Positions 1 through 5,658 of a stretch of 11,205 bases of DNA are shown here, one piece after another. The position numbers and the translations under genes were made by a program. The DNA comes from Acidobacteriota bacterium (GTDB lineage: Bacteria; Acidobacteriota; HRBIN11). The stretch is taken from contig JAUQPV010000063.1 in assembly GCA_030550225.1 (NCBI GenBank), positions 1 through 11,205 on the forward strand, in the 5' to 3' direction. The stretch's first letter is position 1, and each line of letters starts with the position of its first letter. The notes under the pieces are model-generated. The model had not been told where the DNA came from. It ran no database searches and saw nothing but the letters and a program-made list of their open reading frames with translations.

Positions 1-699
1 CCCCAGGACGGCCATGTGGTCGAAGATGGCGTGCAGGACGCCGATCTCCCGGACGTTTGGCCGGGCCCGATACAGTAAGGCCCGGAGTTTGGCGATGGCC
101 CGCAGGGGATCGTCGGCCGCCAGGAAGCCCGTGCCCTCCAGGACCATCCGGGCGTGCTGGAGAAAGCCCTCGATGGTCTGGGCCCGGACCCGTTCGGCCA
201 CCGGCAGGCCCGCCAGGGCAAACCGGATTTCATAAAGCACGATCGCCACGGCGTGGGAAAGGTTGAAGGATTCCCGGCCCGGCTCGCCGGGAATGTACAC
301 GACCCAGTCGCACCGCTGGACCTGCTCGTTCGTCAAGCCGTTGTCCTCTGAGCCAAACACGACGGCGACGAGGCCGTCTGTCTCGAGACCCGCCAGGGCG
401 TGGGCGGCCGTCTGGGGAACCATAAAGGTGATCTTCCGACGGCCGACGCGGCGGGTCGTGGCGATCGCCAGGGTACAGTCCGCCAGGGCGTCCTCGAAGT
501 GGTCGTAGGCGACGGCCGATTCGAGGATCGGACGGCCCTCCATGGCCATCGAGATGGCCCACTCGTCGATGGCCGCCCGGGGCCGCGTCAGACGCAAACG
601 CTCGAACCCCAGGTTCGCCATGACGCGAGCGATGTACCCCAGGTTAATGGGGTAGAGGGGGTTGTCGACGACGACGACAAATTGATCCAACCGCACCAT
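1..699 (-). CDS. trmJ: TrmJ-like tRNA 2'-O-methyltransferase (SpoU/TrmH family), C-terminus cut by the window edge
   Basis: This frame is open from an ATG at 699 to the left edge (233 codons), so the C-terminus is missing. Three SPOUT motifs are visible in order. Motif 1 is N19-x-G21 with R25 (NLGYIARVMANLGF). Motif 2 is FGSEDNGLTNEQ at 115-126. Motif 3 is SFNLSHAVAIVLYE at 144-157, the AdoMet-binding knot region. The family transfers a methyl group from S-adenosylmethionine to a ribose 2'-OH; TrmJ modifies position 32 of certain tRNAs. The sequence fits the TrmH group 1/TrmJ subfamily, which is usually about 240-260 residues, so little is lost. The start is supported by AGAGG about 5 nt upstream. 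A heptamer repeat array (715-742) lies directly upstream. The family is clear; the exact RNA target is inferred. Confidence 0.9.
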   Translation of the reverse strand, partial: MVRLDQFVVVVDNPLYPINLGYIARVMANLGFERLRLTRPRAAIDEWAISMAMEGRPILESAVAYDHFEDALADCTLAIATTRRVGRRKITFMVPQTAAHALAGLETDGLVAVVFGSEDNGLTNEQVQRCDWVVYIPGEPGRESFNLSHAVAIVLYEIRFALAGLPVAERVRAQTIEGFLQHARMVLEGTGFLAADDPLRAIAKLRALLYRARPNVREIGVLHAIFDHMAVLG

Positions 700-714
700 C
701 GGTACCTCTTCGAA

Positions 715-1092
715 AAAGACCATCGGCCATGGACCACGAACTTCAGGCACGGGCGCTGCCGCACTGCCCCACCGTTAACATAGCCGTTTGGGTCGTGAAA
801 ATGGGTGTCGAGACGGCCGCTCCCATGGCCGGGAGATACGATTTTTCAAGCAAGGTGCGAGATGCAGGATGCGAGACACGAGATAAGGTGTGCGGATGAG
901 ATTACCACTCCTGGCGGTATGAACGATCGGCCTGGAGCTTATCCGTCTATCCCCATCCCGCACCCGTATCCCGCATCCCGTATCTTGCTTGAAGAATCGC
1001 CTTTCCCGAAGGGTCGGAGAAGCCGATCTCATCGGGATTCTTACGAACCAAACGACACTGTTAAGGTCCGTGGTCTACGGTCCGTGGTCTTT
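715..1092. repeat. Gene-free interval bounded by inverted family-1 heptamer arrays (AAAGACC ... GGTCTTT)
   Basis: The 391-bp gap between the methyltransferase and the amidohydrolase is almost entirely repeat. The left arm reads AAAGACC, ATCGGCC, ATGGACC, ACGAACT (715-742). The right arm reads GGTCCGT, GGTCTAC, GGTCCGT, GGTCTTT (1065-1092). The right arm is the approximate reverse complement of the left, so the two arms face each other. A second inverted repeat (839-999) is nested between them. I see no convincing gene inside. The right arm overlaps the stop codon of the amidohydrolase (TAA, reverse complement of 1091-1093). Confidence 0.7.
839..999. repeat. Nested imperfect inverted repeat with family-2 heptamers (GATGCGA / CCCGTAT type)
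   Basis: The left arm starts cgatttttcaagcaag at 839 and continues with heptamers GGTGCGA, GATGCAG, GATGCGA, GACACGA, GATAAGG (854-888). The right arm ends cttgcttgaagaatcg at 999, preceded by CCCGTAT, CCCGCAT, CCCGTAT (963-983) and two degenerate hexamers. Read as reverse complement, the right arm matches the left over roughly 60 positions, with most differences being A/G exchanges. The central region (about 905-935) would be the loop. A transcript could form a long hairpin. It resembles a miniature inverted-repeat element or the short tandemly repeated repetitive (STRR) heptamers known from cyanobacteria. Confidence 0.7.
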
Positions 1093-1948
1093 ATAAGGGC
1101 CAAAGCTTCCGGTAATTCTCGCACAAGATTTGGCGCCGGACCGACTCGGGCAGGGGGAGGTCCCAGAAGGCCTCGGCATTGGCCCGGATGCCGGGTACGC
1201 CGGGCCCCGGCCAGTCCGAGCCGAACAGGACCCGGTCGGCGACCTCGGCCAGGCGGGGGAAGTACTCCAAGAGGGACTTGGGCGGAATCCCGGCGATGTC
1301 CAGAAACACGTTCGGATGCCGACGGAGTAAGAAAAACGCCGTGTTCATCCAGAGAGGTCGACCTCCATGGGCCATGATAATTCGCAGGTTCGGGAAGTCG
1401 ACGGCCACGTCGTCCAGGTAGATGGGGTCCCCAAACCGGTTCCGGGCTCCCGGGAAGATAGACGTTCCCGTATGGACAATCACCGGCACGCCGGCCTCCT
1501 GGCAGATGGCGTACAGGGCCTCCAGACTCCGGTTCCCATGCAGATAATCGTTAGGGTACACGAGCTGATGGGGCGGGTGGAGTTTAAAGGCCCGGAGGCC
1601 CCGGTCGATCCAGGTCCGCACAAAGTCGGCCGGGTTCGGCGTAAAGCGGGGGTGCAGGGAGCCGACAGCGATGAGCCGGTCCGGGGCGACGGCGCAGAAC
1701 TTCGTCACGAAGTCGTTGACCTCGTCGGTAAATCCCATGATGTCGGGACTCGAGTAATTGATGAGGGCTATCGCCTGAATCCCCTGGGCGTCCATCCATC
1801 GGAGCAGGGCCCGGGGGTCTTGGAGAAACGCTCGGAGAAGCGTCAGCTCGTCGGGCCGCCGCTGGGCCGTCATCGTGGCCTGCACATCCGACCTGAGCAT
1901 GTCCCACGGCTGGATGTGCACGTGTACGTCGACGATGGGCACGTCCAT
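1091..1948 (-). CDS. Metal-dependent amidohydrolase (Amidohydro_2-type TIM barrel), substrate unknown
   Basis: The 285-residue product has the metal-binding skeleton of the amidohydrolase-related family that includes ACMSD-type decarboxylases. H9-x-H11 lies in VDVHVHIQPW. K122 and H124 lie in FKLHPP, H159 in VIVHTG, H194 in IMAHGG, and the catalytic aspartate D245 in LFGSDWPGPG. Such enzymes hydrolyse, decarboxylate or hydrate small carboxylic or cyclic substrates in the cytoplasm; nothing here fixes the substrate. I chose ATG 1948 because GGGAGG lies 9 nt upstream and MDVPIVDVHVH is a typical N-terminus. A TTG 45 bp further upstream (1993) keeps the frame open but runs into the heptamer array at 1987-2028. 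The gene is flanked by same-orientation heptamer arrays on both sides, and its stop codon overlaps one of them. Confidence 0.85.
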   Translation of the reverse strand: MDVPIVDVHVHIQPWDMLRSDVQATMTAQRRPDELTLLRAFLQDPRALLRWMDAQGIQAIALINYSSPDIMGFTDEVNDFVTKFCAVAPDRLIAVGSLHPRFTPNPADFVRTWIDRGLRAFKLHPPHQLVYPNDYLHGNRSLEALYAICQEAGVPVIVHTGTSIFPGARNRFGDPIYLDDVAVDFPNLRIIMAHGGRPLWMNTAFFLLRRHPNVFLDIAGIPPKSLLEYFPRLAEVADRVLFGSDWPGPGVPGIRANAEAFWDLPLPESVRRQILCENYRKLWPL

Positions 1949-1986
1949 CGGGCCCGACCTCCCAACGGGCGATAAGAGACGCAACA

Positions 1987-2028
1987 GGTCCAAAGTCTAT
2001 AGCCTGGGGTCTGGAGTCTATGGCCCAA
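1987..2028. repeat. Family-1 heptamer array between amidohydrolase and VKOR genes
   Basis: Six consecutive degenerate heptamers can be read: GGTCCAA, AGTCTAT, AGCCTGG, GGTCTGG, AGTCTAT, GGCCCAA. They share the RGNCYNN pattern of the arrays at 1065-1092 and 6561-6588. Unlike the others, I find no facing inverted arm close by. It lies in the 91-bp gap upstream of the amidohydrolase and just downstream of the VKOR-like stop codon. Confidence 0.65.
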
Positions 2029-2039
2029 GCCTCCTTATG

Positions 2040-2417
2040 TCATCGCCATTCCCCGAGAGCCGTCAGCCACAGGGCCAGGTTCAGACCGTGAGCGGCGTAA
2101 CAGCCCACGCAGTGGGCGTGAAGCCGTACACGTAGCAAGTACAGGAGCCAGACCGACGTCAGCAGGCCGGCCGTCGTCAAGACCTGGCGGAGGAGCTGTT
2201 GGAAGGGCCCAGCCAGGAGGCTGACGGCTGTCAAGCATCCATAGTAGAGGCCTCCCCAGACGACTGAAGGGAGGCCCAACCACCGGACTTCCGGCCGGAA
2301 GGCCAGGACCGGACAGGCCGCTTCACAGGCTTCGACGTGCCGGTGACGGAGGATCTCCTGAACGAACCACGCCCAGTTGACCCATGCCGCACCGAGGAAG
2401 ACCCACCATAGGTTCAC
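2040..2417 (-). CDS. Single-domain VKOR-like membrane disulfide oxidase
   Basis: The 125-residue product is strongly hydrophobic with about four membrane segments (roughly 3-22, 49-69, 78-96, 106-122). It has the VKOR layout: a loop cysteine pair C31-x3-C35; the G-x-P-S region with S51, G55 and Y58/Y59; and a C-terminal C103-x-x-C106 redox motif. Bacterial VKOR homologues oxidise periplasmic thiol oxidoreductases and pass electrons to quinone, doing the job of DsbB. The loop pair is closer together than in well-known VKORs, and no thioredoxin domain is fused. The start is a GTG at 2417, 4 nt after the stop of the upstream coiled-coil gene, with GGAG about 10 nt before it; the pair is probably one operon. 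An ATG at 2495 would give 26 more non-membrane residues inside the upstream gene and looks less likely. Confidence 0.8.
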   Translation of the reverse strand: MNLWWVFLGAAWVNWAWFVQEILRHRHVEACEAACPVLAFRPEVRWLGLPSVVWGGLYYGCLTAVSLLAGPFQQLLRQVLTTAGLLTSVWLLYLLRVRLHAHCVGCYAAHGLNLALWLTALGEWR

Positions 2418-2421
2418 GACC

Positions 2422-3243
2422 CTAAATCTCCAGGAGTGTCCTGGGGGCGACGAGTTCTCCCTCCGGCCCCAGGACCCCGATGCCAAGCTCGGCACCCGCC
2501 TCAGCCACCCCTTTGTACACCCTCACGCCATACACGTAGGGAACCGCCGGTCCCCCGATGCCCTCGGCCCGTAGCCGCTCCCGAAAGGCCGGGTCTCCCA
2601 ACTTCTCCGACCACCTCCGGACATCTCGCTCATGGAGTCGGAGCTTGGCTTCGACCAGGACGTAGAGCGTCGGCCGGTCCTCCCGCCGGACCCGAAGGAC
2701 GACGTCGATGTCCCCGTCGAGTTCGACCGCCCAGGGGCCTTCCAGGAGCTCCCATCCCTGGTGCCGGAAGACACCCCAGGCGACGTCCCCGGCCTCCTCT
2801 TCGACGGTCGCCCCCACGATGTTGGCGAGTCGTCCGACCTCTCGCTGGGTTTGCTTCTGAGCCTCGGCCAGGGCCTGGACCTGCTGGGCCAATCCATCGA
2901 CCCGCTCCGTGAGATGCCGGAGGGCCTCCCAGACCCGACGGAACTCCTCAAGCATTTCCGCCCGCAGGGCGTCGACCCGCTGAGCTAAAGCATCGACCCG
3001 CTGGGTCAATCCATTGACCTGCCGGGCCAAGGCATCGACCTGCTGGGCCAATCCATCGACCCGCTCCGTGAGATGCCGGAGGGCCTCCCAGACCCGACGG
3101 AACTCCTCAAGCATTTCCGCCCGCAGGGCGTCGACCCGCCGCGGCAGGTCTAACAGTTCGTCCGTGAGGACGAGGCGGCGGACCTCCTCCCGGAAGACGG
3201 GGTCCTCCCGAAGCCGCCGCAGGAAAGAAGAGTGCATCTTCAT
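2422..3243 (-). CDS. Coiled-coil protein with C-terminal PD-(D/E)XK nuclease-like domain
   Basis: The product has 273 residues from the chosen start. Residues about 36-130 form a long coiled coil of RVDAL / QQVDAL repeats. A 34-residue stretch beginning RVDALRAEMLEEF at residue 36 recurs identically at residue 89. The C-terminal domain (about 140-250) carries a plausible PD-(D/E)XK core: acidic residues at 148-150, HQGW at 161-164, D180 in GDIDVV, and E198-A-K200 in LVEAKLRL. It resembles coiled-coil plus restriction-like-fold proteins common in thermophiles (DUF3782-type); their function is not settled. I chose ATG 3243 because GGGGAG lies 7 nt upstream. ATG 3237 is a close alternative; ATG 3258 lacks a ribosome binding site and lies upstream of the purine-rich one. 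It is followed after 4 nt by the VKOR-like gene. The nuclease call is motif-based. Confidence 0.75.
   Translation of the reverse strand: MKMHSSFLRRLREDPVFREEVRRLVLTDELLDLPRRVDALRAEMLEEFRRVWEALRHLTERVDGLAQQVDALARQVNGLTQRVDALAQRVDALRAEMLEEFRRVWEALRHLTERVDGLAQQVQALAEAQKQTQREVGRLANIVGATVEEEAGDVAWGVFRHQGWELLEGPWAVELDGDIDVVLRVRREDRPTLYVLVEAKLRLHERDVRRWSEKLGDPAFRERLRAEGIGGPAVPYVYGVRVYKGVAEAGAELGIGVLGPEGELVAPRTLLEI
2878..3139. repeat. 103-bp perfect direct repeat (2878-2980 and 3037-3139) inside the coiled-coil nuclease-like gene
   Basis: Positions 2878-2980 are identical to 3037-3139, offset by 159 bp (53 codons, in frame). The identity stops sharply at both ends. It encodes the two identical copies of the RVDALRAEMLEEF... 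segment. Identity at synonymous positions points to recent duplication or gene conversion. Confidence 0.9.
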
Positions 3244-3282
3244 GCGTCCTCTCCCCATGCGGGATCGTAACTAAGATGGCTC

Positions 3283-3295
3283 ACGGATCGTCCGT
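3283..3295. promoter_or_regulatory. Short inverted repeat upstream of the coiled-coil gene (possible operator)
   Basis: ACGGA-TCG-TCCGT forms a 5-bp inverted repeat about 40 bp upstream of the coiled-coil gene's start. A TGGACA-like hexamer overlaps this area on the minus strand, but its -10 partner is poor. Function as an operator is a guess. Confidence 0.2.
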
Positions 3296-3389
3296 TGTCC
3301 AGGCGGGGACAGGTGAAAATTAGGGAAATATGGGAGTGGGGGCTAGAATCTGGGAGGGAAGGAGGGATTTTCATGGAACGGGTAAGGGG

Positions 3390-3407
3390 CTGGCCCTCCG
3401 GGCCCAG
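3390..3407 (-). terminator. GC-rich hairpin downstream of the tryptophan-rich gene, possible terminator
   Basis: CTGGCCC-TCC-GGGCCCAG pairs as a 7-bp stem with one bulged C. It lies about 50 bp past the stop of the leftward tryptophan-rich gene. There is no T-run after it on the minus strand, so it may only be a weak or factor-dependent terminator. A second small hairpin (GGTCA ... TGACC) sits at 3407-3422. Confidence 0.3.
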
Positions 3408-3457
3408 GTCAGACCAGTGACCCTCTCGGACATCGAGCAGTACGACCCACATCGGCT

Positions 3458-4114
3458 TCATTCCAGTAAGGGGAGGGTGAACCACCGGACCCATCCGTCG
3501 AGCCATCGGACCGTCCACAGGTAGGCCTGCTCAGTCCACTGGAGCCACCGGTGACGGACGGCCTCCGGCCATTCCCGGCCAAAGACCCGGACCCGCCGTT
3601 GGAGATGGACCAGGGGCGTCAAGGCTCGCTGTTCCCAGTCCCGCAAGACCGACCCGAACTGGAGGTAGCGGTGCCAGAGGGCCGTGTCGCCGGGTGCATG
3701 GGGGAGGTCCCGCAAGACCTCGGCGTAGGCCTGGACTTGTTCGCCCCAGGGCCGAAAGACCAGGAACCACGCCTTCAAGTCCGGCCAAACCTCGACGACC
3801 CGCATGTCCGGGTCGGCGAAGGCCCCGATCAGCCAGCGGAATTCCAACATGCGGGCCCGCCAGGCGAAGAGGTCCCGGACCCAATCCCCCTGAGCTCGCA
3901 GGAGGGGGTACGTCAGCCAGGTCCGCAGGACGGCCTGGAAGTCCTCGTCCCATGTCTTCAGGAAGGTATTCCACTTCTCGTCCAGGAGCTCATCCGTGAG
4001 GGCCAACGAACCCTGGAAGGCTTCTTCCAGGAGGGGCCAGATGCCCTCGACGAAATTCGCCCACGGCTGGTAAAGCGCATACCAGACACCGTAAGGATGC
4101 CCGCTGGCCTGCAT
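3458..4114 (-). CDS. Tryptophan-rich protein of unknown function
   Basis: I do not recognise this 218-residue product. Its most striking property is 21 tryptophans (nearly one residue in ten), spread along the whole length in amphipathic-looking helices such as FRWLIGAF, VRHRWLQWTEQ and WTVRWLDGWVRW. There is no signal peptide, no long uninterrupted hydrophobic membrane span and no obvious catalytic motif. Such spacing of aromatics suggests an all-helical protein that binds a membrane surface, lipid inclusion or hydrophobic ligand. Helical W-rich families such as PhaE-like or phasin-like proteins are a possible comparison, but I cannot show homology. The start is ATG 4114 with GAGG/AGGG shortly upstream. 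It stands alone between repeat-rich spaces, with a 388-bp repeat region upstream. Sustained low-ambiguity codon use and the long frame support a real gene. Confidence 0.7.
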   Translation of the reverse strand: MQASGHPYGVWYALYQPWANFVEGIWPLLEEAFQGSLALTDELLDEKWNTFLKTWDEDFQAVLRTWLTYPLLRAQGDWVRDLFAWRARMLEFRWLIGAFADPDMRVVEVWPDLKAWFLVFRPWGEQVQAYAEVLRDLPHAPGDTALWHRYLQFGSVLRDWEQRALTPLVHLQRRVRVFGREWPEAVRHRWLQWTEQAYLWTVRWLDGWVRWFTLPLLE

Positions 4115-4145
4115 GGGACCCTCGCCTCATCGCAAGGGATGGATC

Positions 4146-4522
4146 GCGAATAGCGAGGGCGAGTCGGACAGGGGCCCTTCGCTTCAGCCGATCCGGCGAT
4201 CGCCTGGGTCAGTCGCTCCGGTAACAGCCCCGGGCCGGTGCTCGTCTCCCAGAACACCGACCGTGATGCCGGTGTCCCCCTCCGAGTGCCGACCCCTTCA
4301 TCCTTCGGGACGCCAGCATGATTGCTGGCGTCCCCCTGTCCCGGCGCCGCCCGTCATGGCGGCGTCCATCCCATCCGAACACCCGCCGTCATGCCGGTGT
4401 CTACCCTATGGAGTCGGGAGTTATCCCGGCGTCATCCTCCGAGAACCGGCAGTGACGCCGGTGTCATTCGCAAGAACAGGTCGGCAGATAGGGCGCCATT
4501 CGCTACTCGCTATTCGCCACTC
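4146..4522. repeat. Repeat element bounded by inverted family-3 heptamer arrays (GAATAGC type)
   Basis: The 388-bp space between the tryptophan-rich gene and the CcmA-like gene is bounded by facing arrays. Left: GAATAGC, GAGGGC, GAGTCGG (4148-4167). Right: GCCATTC, GCTACTC, GCTATTC, GCCACTC (4495-4522). The 12-mer gcgaatagcgag (4146-4157) has an exact reverse complement at 4506-4517. An array of small hairpins lies between them. The right arm encodes the last residues (VANSE) and the TAG stop of the CcmA-like gene. No gene is supported inside. Confidence 0.75.
4254..4462. repeat. Array of six small hairpins with shared GTSAY-like loops
   Basis: Six palindromic units follow one another, the last four 32-35 bp apart. 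ACACCG/CGGTGT (4254-4275). GGGACGCCAGCA/TGCTGGCGTCCC (4307-4334), a perfect 12-bp stem with loop TGAT. CGCCGCC/GGCGGCG (core 4345-4364). ACACC/GGTGT (4379-4400). CGGGA/TCCCG (4415-4428). ACCGGC/GCCGGT (4445-4462). Stem sequences differ between units but remain self-complementary, while loops keep GTGAT, TGAT, GTCAT, GTTA or GTGAC. This is REP/BIME-like, and it is not a CRISPR array. Confidence 0.65.
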
Positions 4523-5123
4523 GATAGACCCGGTGGTCTCGTAAGGACCACACCTCGTCGACGGGCAGGTCCACGTCGGCGGAACGGTGGCTCGAGAAGA
4601 GGACGCCCTGGCCCCGGCGACGCCACTTCTGGAGTAAGTCGTTAAGGTCAGCCTGGGCTTGGGCATCCAAGCCGGTCCACGGTTCGTCTAAGCATACGAT
4701 GGGTGGGGCCCAGATGTCCAGGCAGAAGAGGAGGAATCGCTGTTGCATCCCCCGGGAGAAGTGCCGCAGGGGCTCGTCCCAGAAGGTCCGCAGGAGCGGG
4801 TCCTCCGGCCGGGGGTCCCCCCGAACGTGGGGGAAAAACGTAAACCGAAGCCAACGGGCGTACTGCCGAGCCGACCACTCCGGGTACAGGGGCGCGTCGT
4901 GGCCCAGCCACCCGACGGGAAGGTCCGGCGGCTCCCGAAGGACCGTCCCCCGAATCGGGCGCTTAAGGCCGGCGATGCACCGCAGGAGGGTCGTCTTGCC
5001 AGCGCCGTTGGGTCCCTCCAGGCGATACATCCGGCCGGGCCGGACCTCCAGGTTCACGCCCGTCAGGACCCGTTGGAACCCGTAAGCCAGGTCGACTTGA
5101 ATCAAACGGATGAGGCCCGTCAT
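4503..5123 (-). CDS. CcmA-like ABC transporter ATP-binding protein
   Basis: The 206-residue protein has all ABC ATPase signatures: Walker A GPNGAGKT (37-44), a Q-loop region carrying LGHD at 73-76 in place of the usual glutamine, signature FSRGMQQR (122-129), Walker B PIVCLDEP (141-148), D-loop GLD (151-153) and H-loop H179. The size near 200 and the LGH motif after the first strand are typical of CcmA, the ATPase of the haem exporter CcmAB in cytochrome c maturation. The upstream gene overlaps by ATGA, so translation is coupled. No CcmB or CcmC permease is visible on either side, so the cognate membrane partner is unknown. The C-terminal VANSE and the TAG stop fall inside a heptamer repeat array, which suggests the original C-terminus was replaced. 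ATPase family certain; CcmA assignment likely. Confidence 0.85.
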   Translation of the reverse strand: MTGLIRLIQVDLAYGFQRVLTGVNLEVRPGRMYRLEGPNGAGKTTLLRCIAGLKRPIRGTVLREPPDLPVGWLGHDAPLYPEWSARQYARWLRFTFFPHVRGDPRPEDPLLRTFWDEPLRHFSRGMQQRFLLFCLDIWAPPIVCLDEPWTGLDAQAQADLNDLLQKWRRRGQGVLFSSHRSADVDLPVDEVWSLRDHRVYRVANSE

Positions 5124-5377
5124 GCCCCGATGATCTCACGCTTTTGCCGGACGTACTCTTCGTACGACATCTTGCCTGTCTGGTAATCGTACTCCAAGTC
5201 GATCAACTGTTGAACCTTGAAGGGGTCGTCCAGACCGTCTGGGACAGACGGCGGAACCGACCCAGGTCGGTCCGACGGGGACGACGCGACCCCTGGGTTT
5301 ACCCAAAAGGGCCGCAAGACCCATCCGATCAAGGCCAAGAGGACAAAAACGAGAGCCAAGCTTATAAGGACACTCAT
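5120..5377 (-). CDS. Small single-pass membrane protein, CcmI/SHOCT-like C-terminus
   Basis: The 85-residue product has one N-terminal membrane helix (about 2-24, SVLISLALVFVLLALIGWVL), a proline/serine-rich linker (about 28-48), and a conserved-looking tail with LEYDYQTGKMSYEEY at about 60-74. Tails of the form L-E-x-D-Y-x-x-G-K-[LM]-x-x-E-[ED]-Y occur in small CcmI/CycH-like proteins of cytochrome c maturation clusters and in SHOCT-like domains. Its stop overlaps the start of the CcmA-like ATPase (ATGA), so the two are co-translated. The start is ATG 5377; the ribosome binding site is weak. A role in haem or cytochrome assembly is inferred from this pairing. Confidence 0.75.
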   Translation of the reverse strand: MSVLISLALVFVLLALIGWVLRPFWVNPGVASSPSDRPGSVPPSVPDGLDDPFKVQQLIDLEYDYQTGKMSYEEYVRQKREIIGA

Positions 5378-5529
5378 CCGGGATACCAGTCCTACCTAAG
5401 GGACGAACGGCTGTCTTGGGCAGTGGGCCGATAGGCCGTCGACAGGCGACGGAGGATTCGGGACACCACCGTTTCATGAGGTTCAAGGCGACGTCGACAT
5501 CAGGTGCCAGACGTCATCCTGACATATCC

Positions 5530-5558
5530 AGCTTAGCATTTACACGACAGGCTGTCCA
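5530..5558 (-). promoter_or_regulatory. Candidate minus-strand promoter for the small membrane protein/CcmA-like pair
   Basis: On the minus strand TGGACA (5558-5553) is followed after 17 bp by TAAGCT (5535-5530). The -35 is one base from consensus; the -10 is poor. It would leave a leader of about 145 nt. It lies next to the opposing nuo promoter candidate. Confidence 0.25.
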
Positions 5559-5566
5559 GCCAGAAT

Positions 5567-5596
5567 TTGACAAGGTCGACCGACGTTCGATAGGAT
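5567..5596 (+). promoter_or_regulatory. Candidate sigma-70-type promoter for the nuoJ-N cluster
   Basis: A perfect -35 TTGACA (5567-5572) is followed by an 18-bp spacer and TAGGAT (5591-5596, four of six to TATAAT). Predicted transcription starts near 5603, about 55 nt ahead of the chosen nuoJ ATG. This favours ATG 5659 over the ATG-like codon at 5605. The 281-bp divergent gap (5378-5658) shows no gene. Confidence 0.55.
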
Positions 5597-5658
5597 AGGC
5601 CCGCTTGTGGCACCGACCGAGCCGACTCGGGCCCTTCCCTATCCCAGGGGCTTCATTC

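Noticed and set aside
805..1377. 190-codon plus-strand frame across the repeat region into the amidohydrolase
   Set aside because: It runs through heptamer repeats and then opposite a well-supported gene; low-complexity R/P/G-rich product, no ribosome binding site pattern or motif.
3240..3518. 92-codon minus-strand frame in the gap before the coiled-coil gene
   Set aside because: It overlaps the ends of both neighbouring genes and the G-tract, and the product has no recognisable segment. A real small gene cannot be fully excluded.
4254..4462. CRISPR array
   Set aside because: Units are 32-35 bp apart but are not identical, have no constant spacer length and consist of the hairpins themselves. 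There are no cas genes.
4113..4544. 143-codon plus-strand frame over the hairpin array
   Set aside because: It is open only because the array is GC-rich, and it spans repeats and both neighbouring genes. Product is P/S/R-rich without domains.
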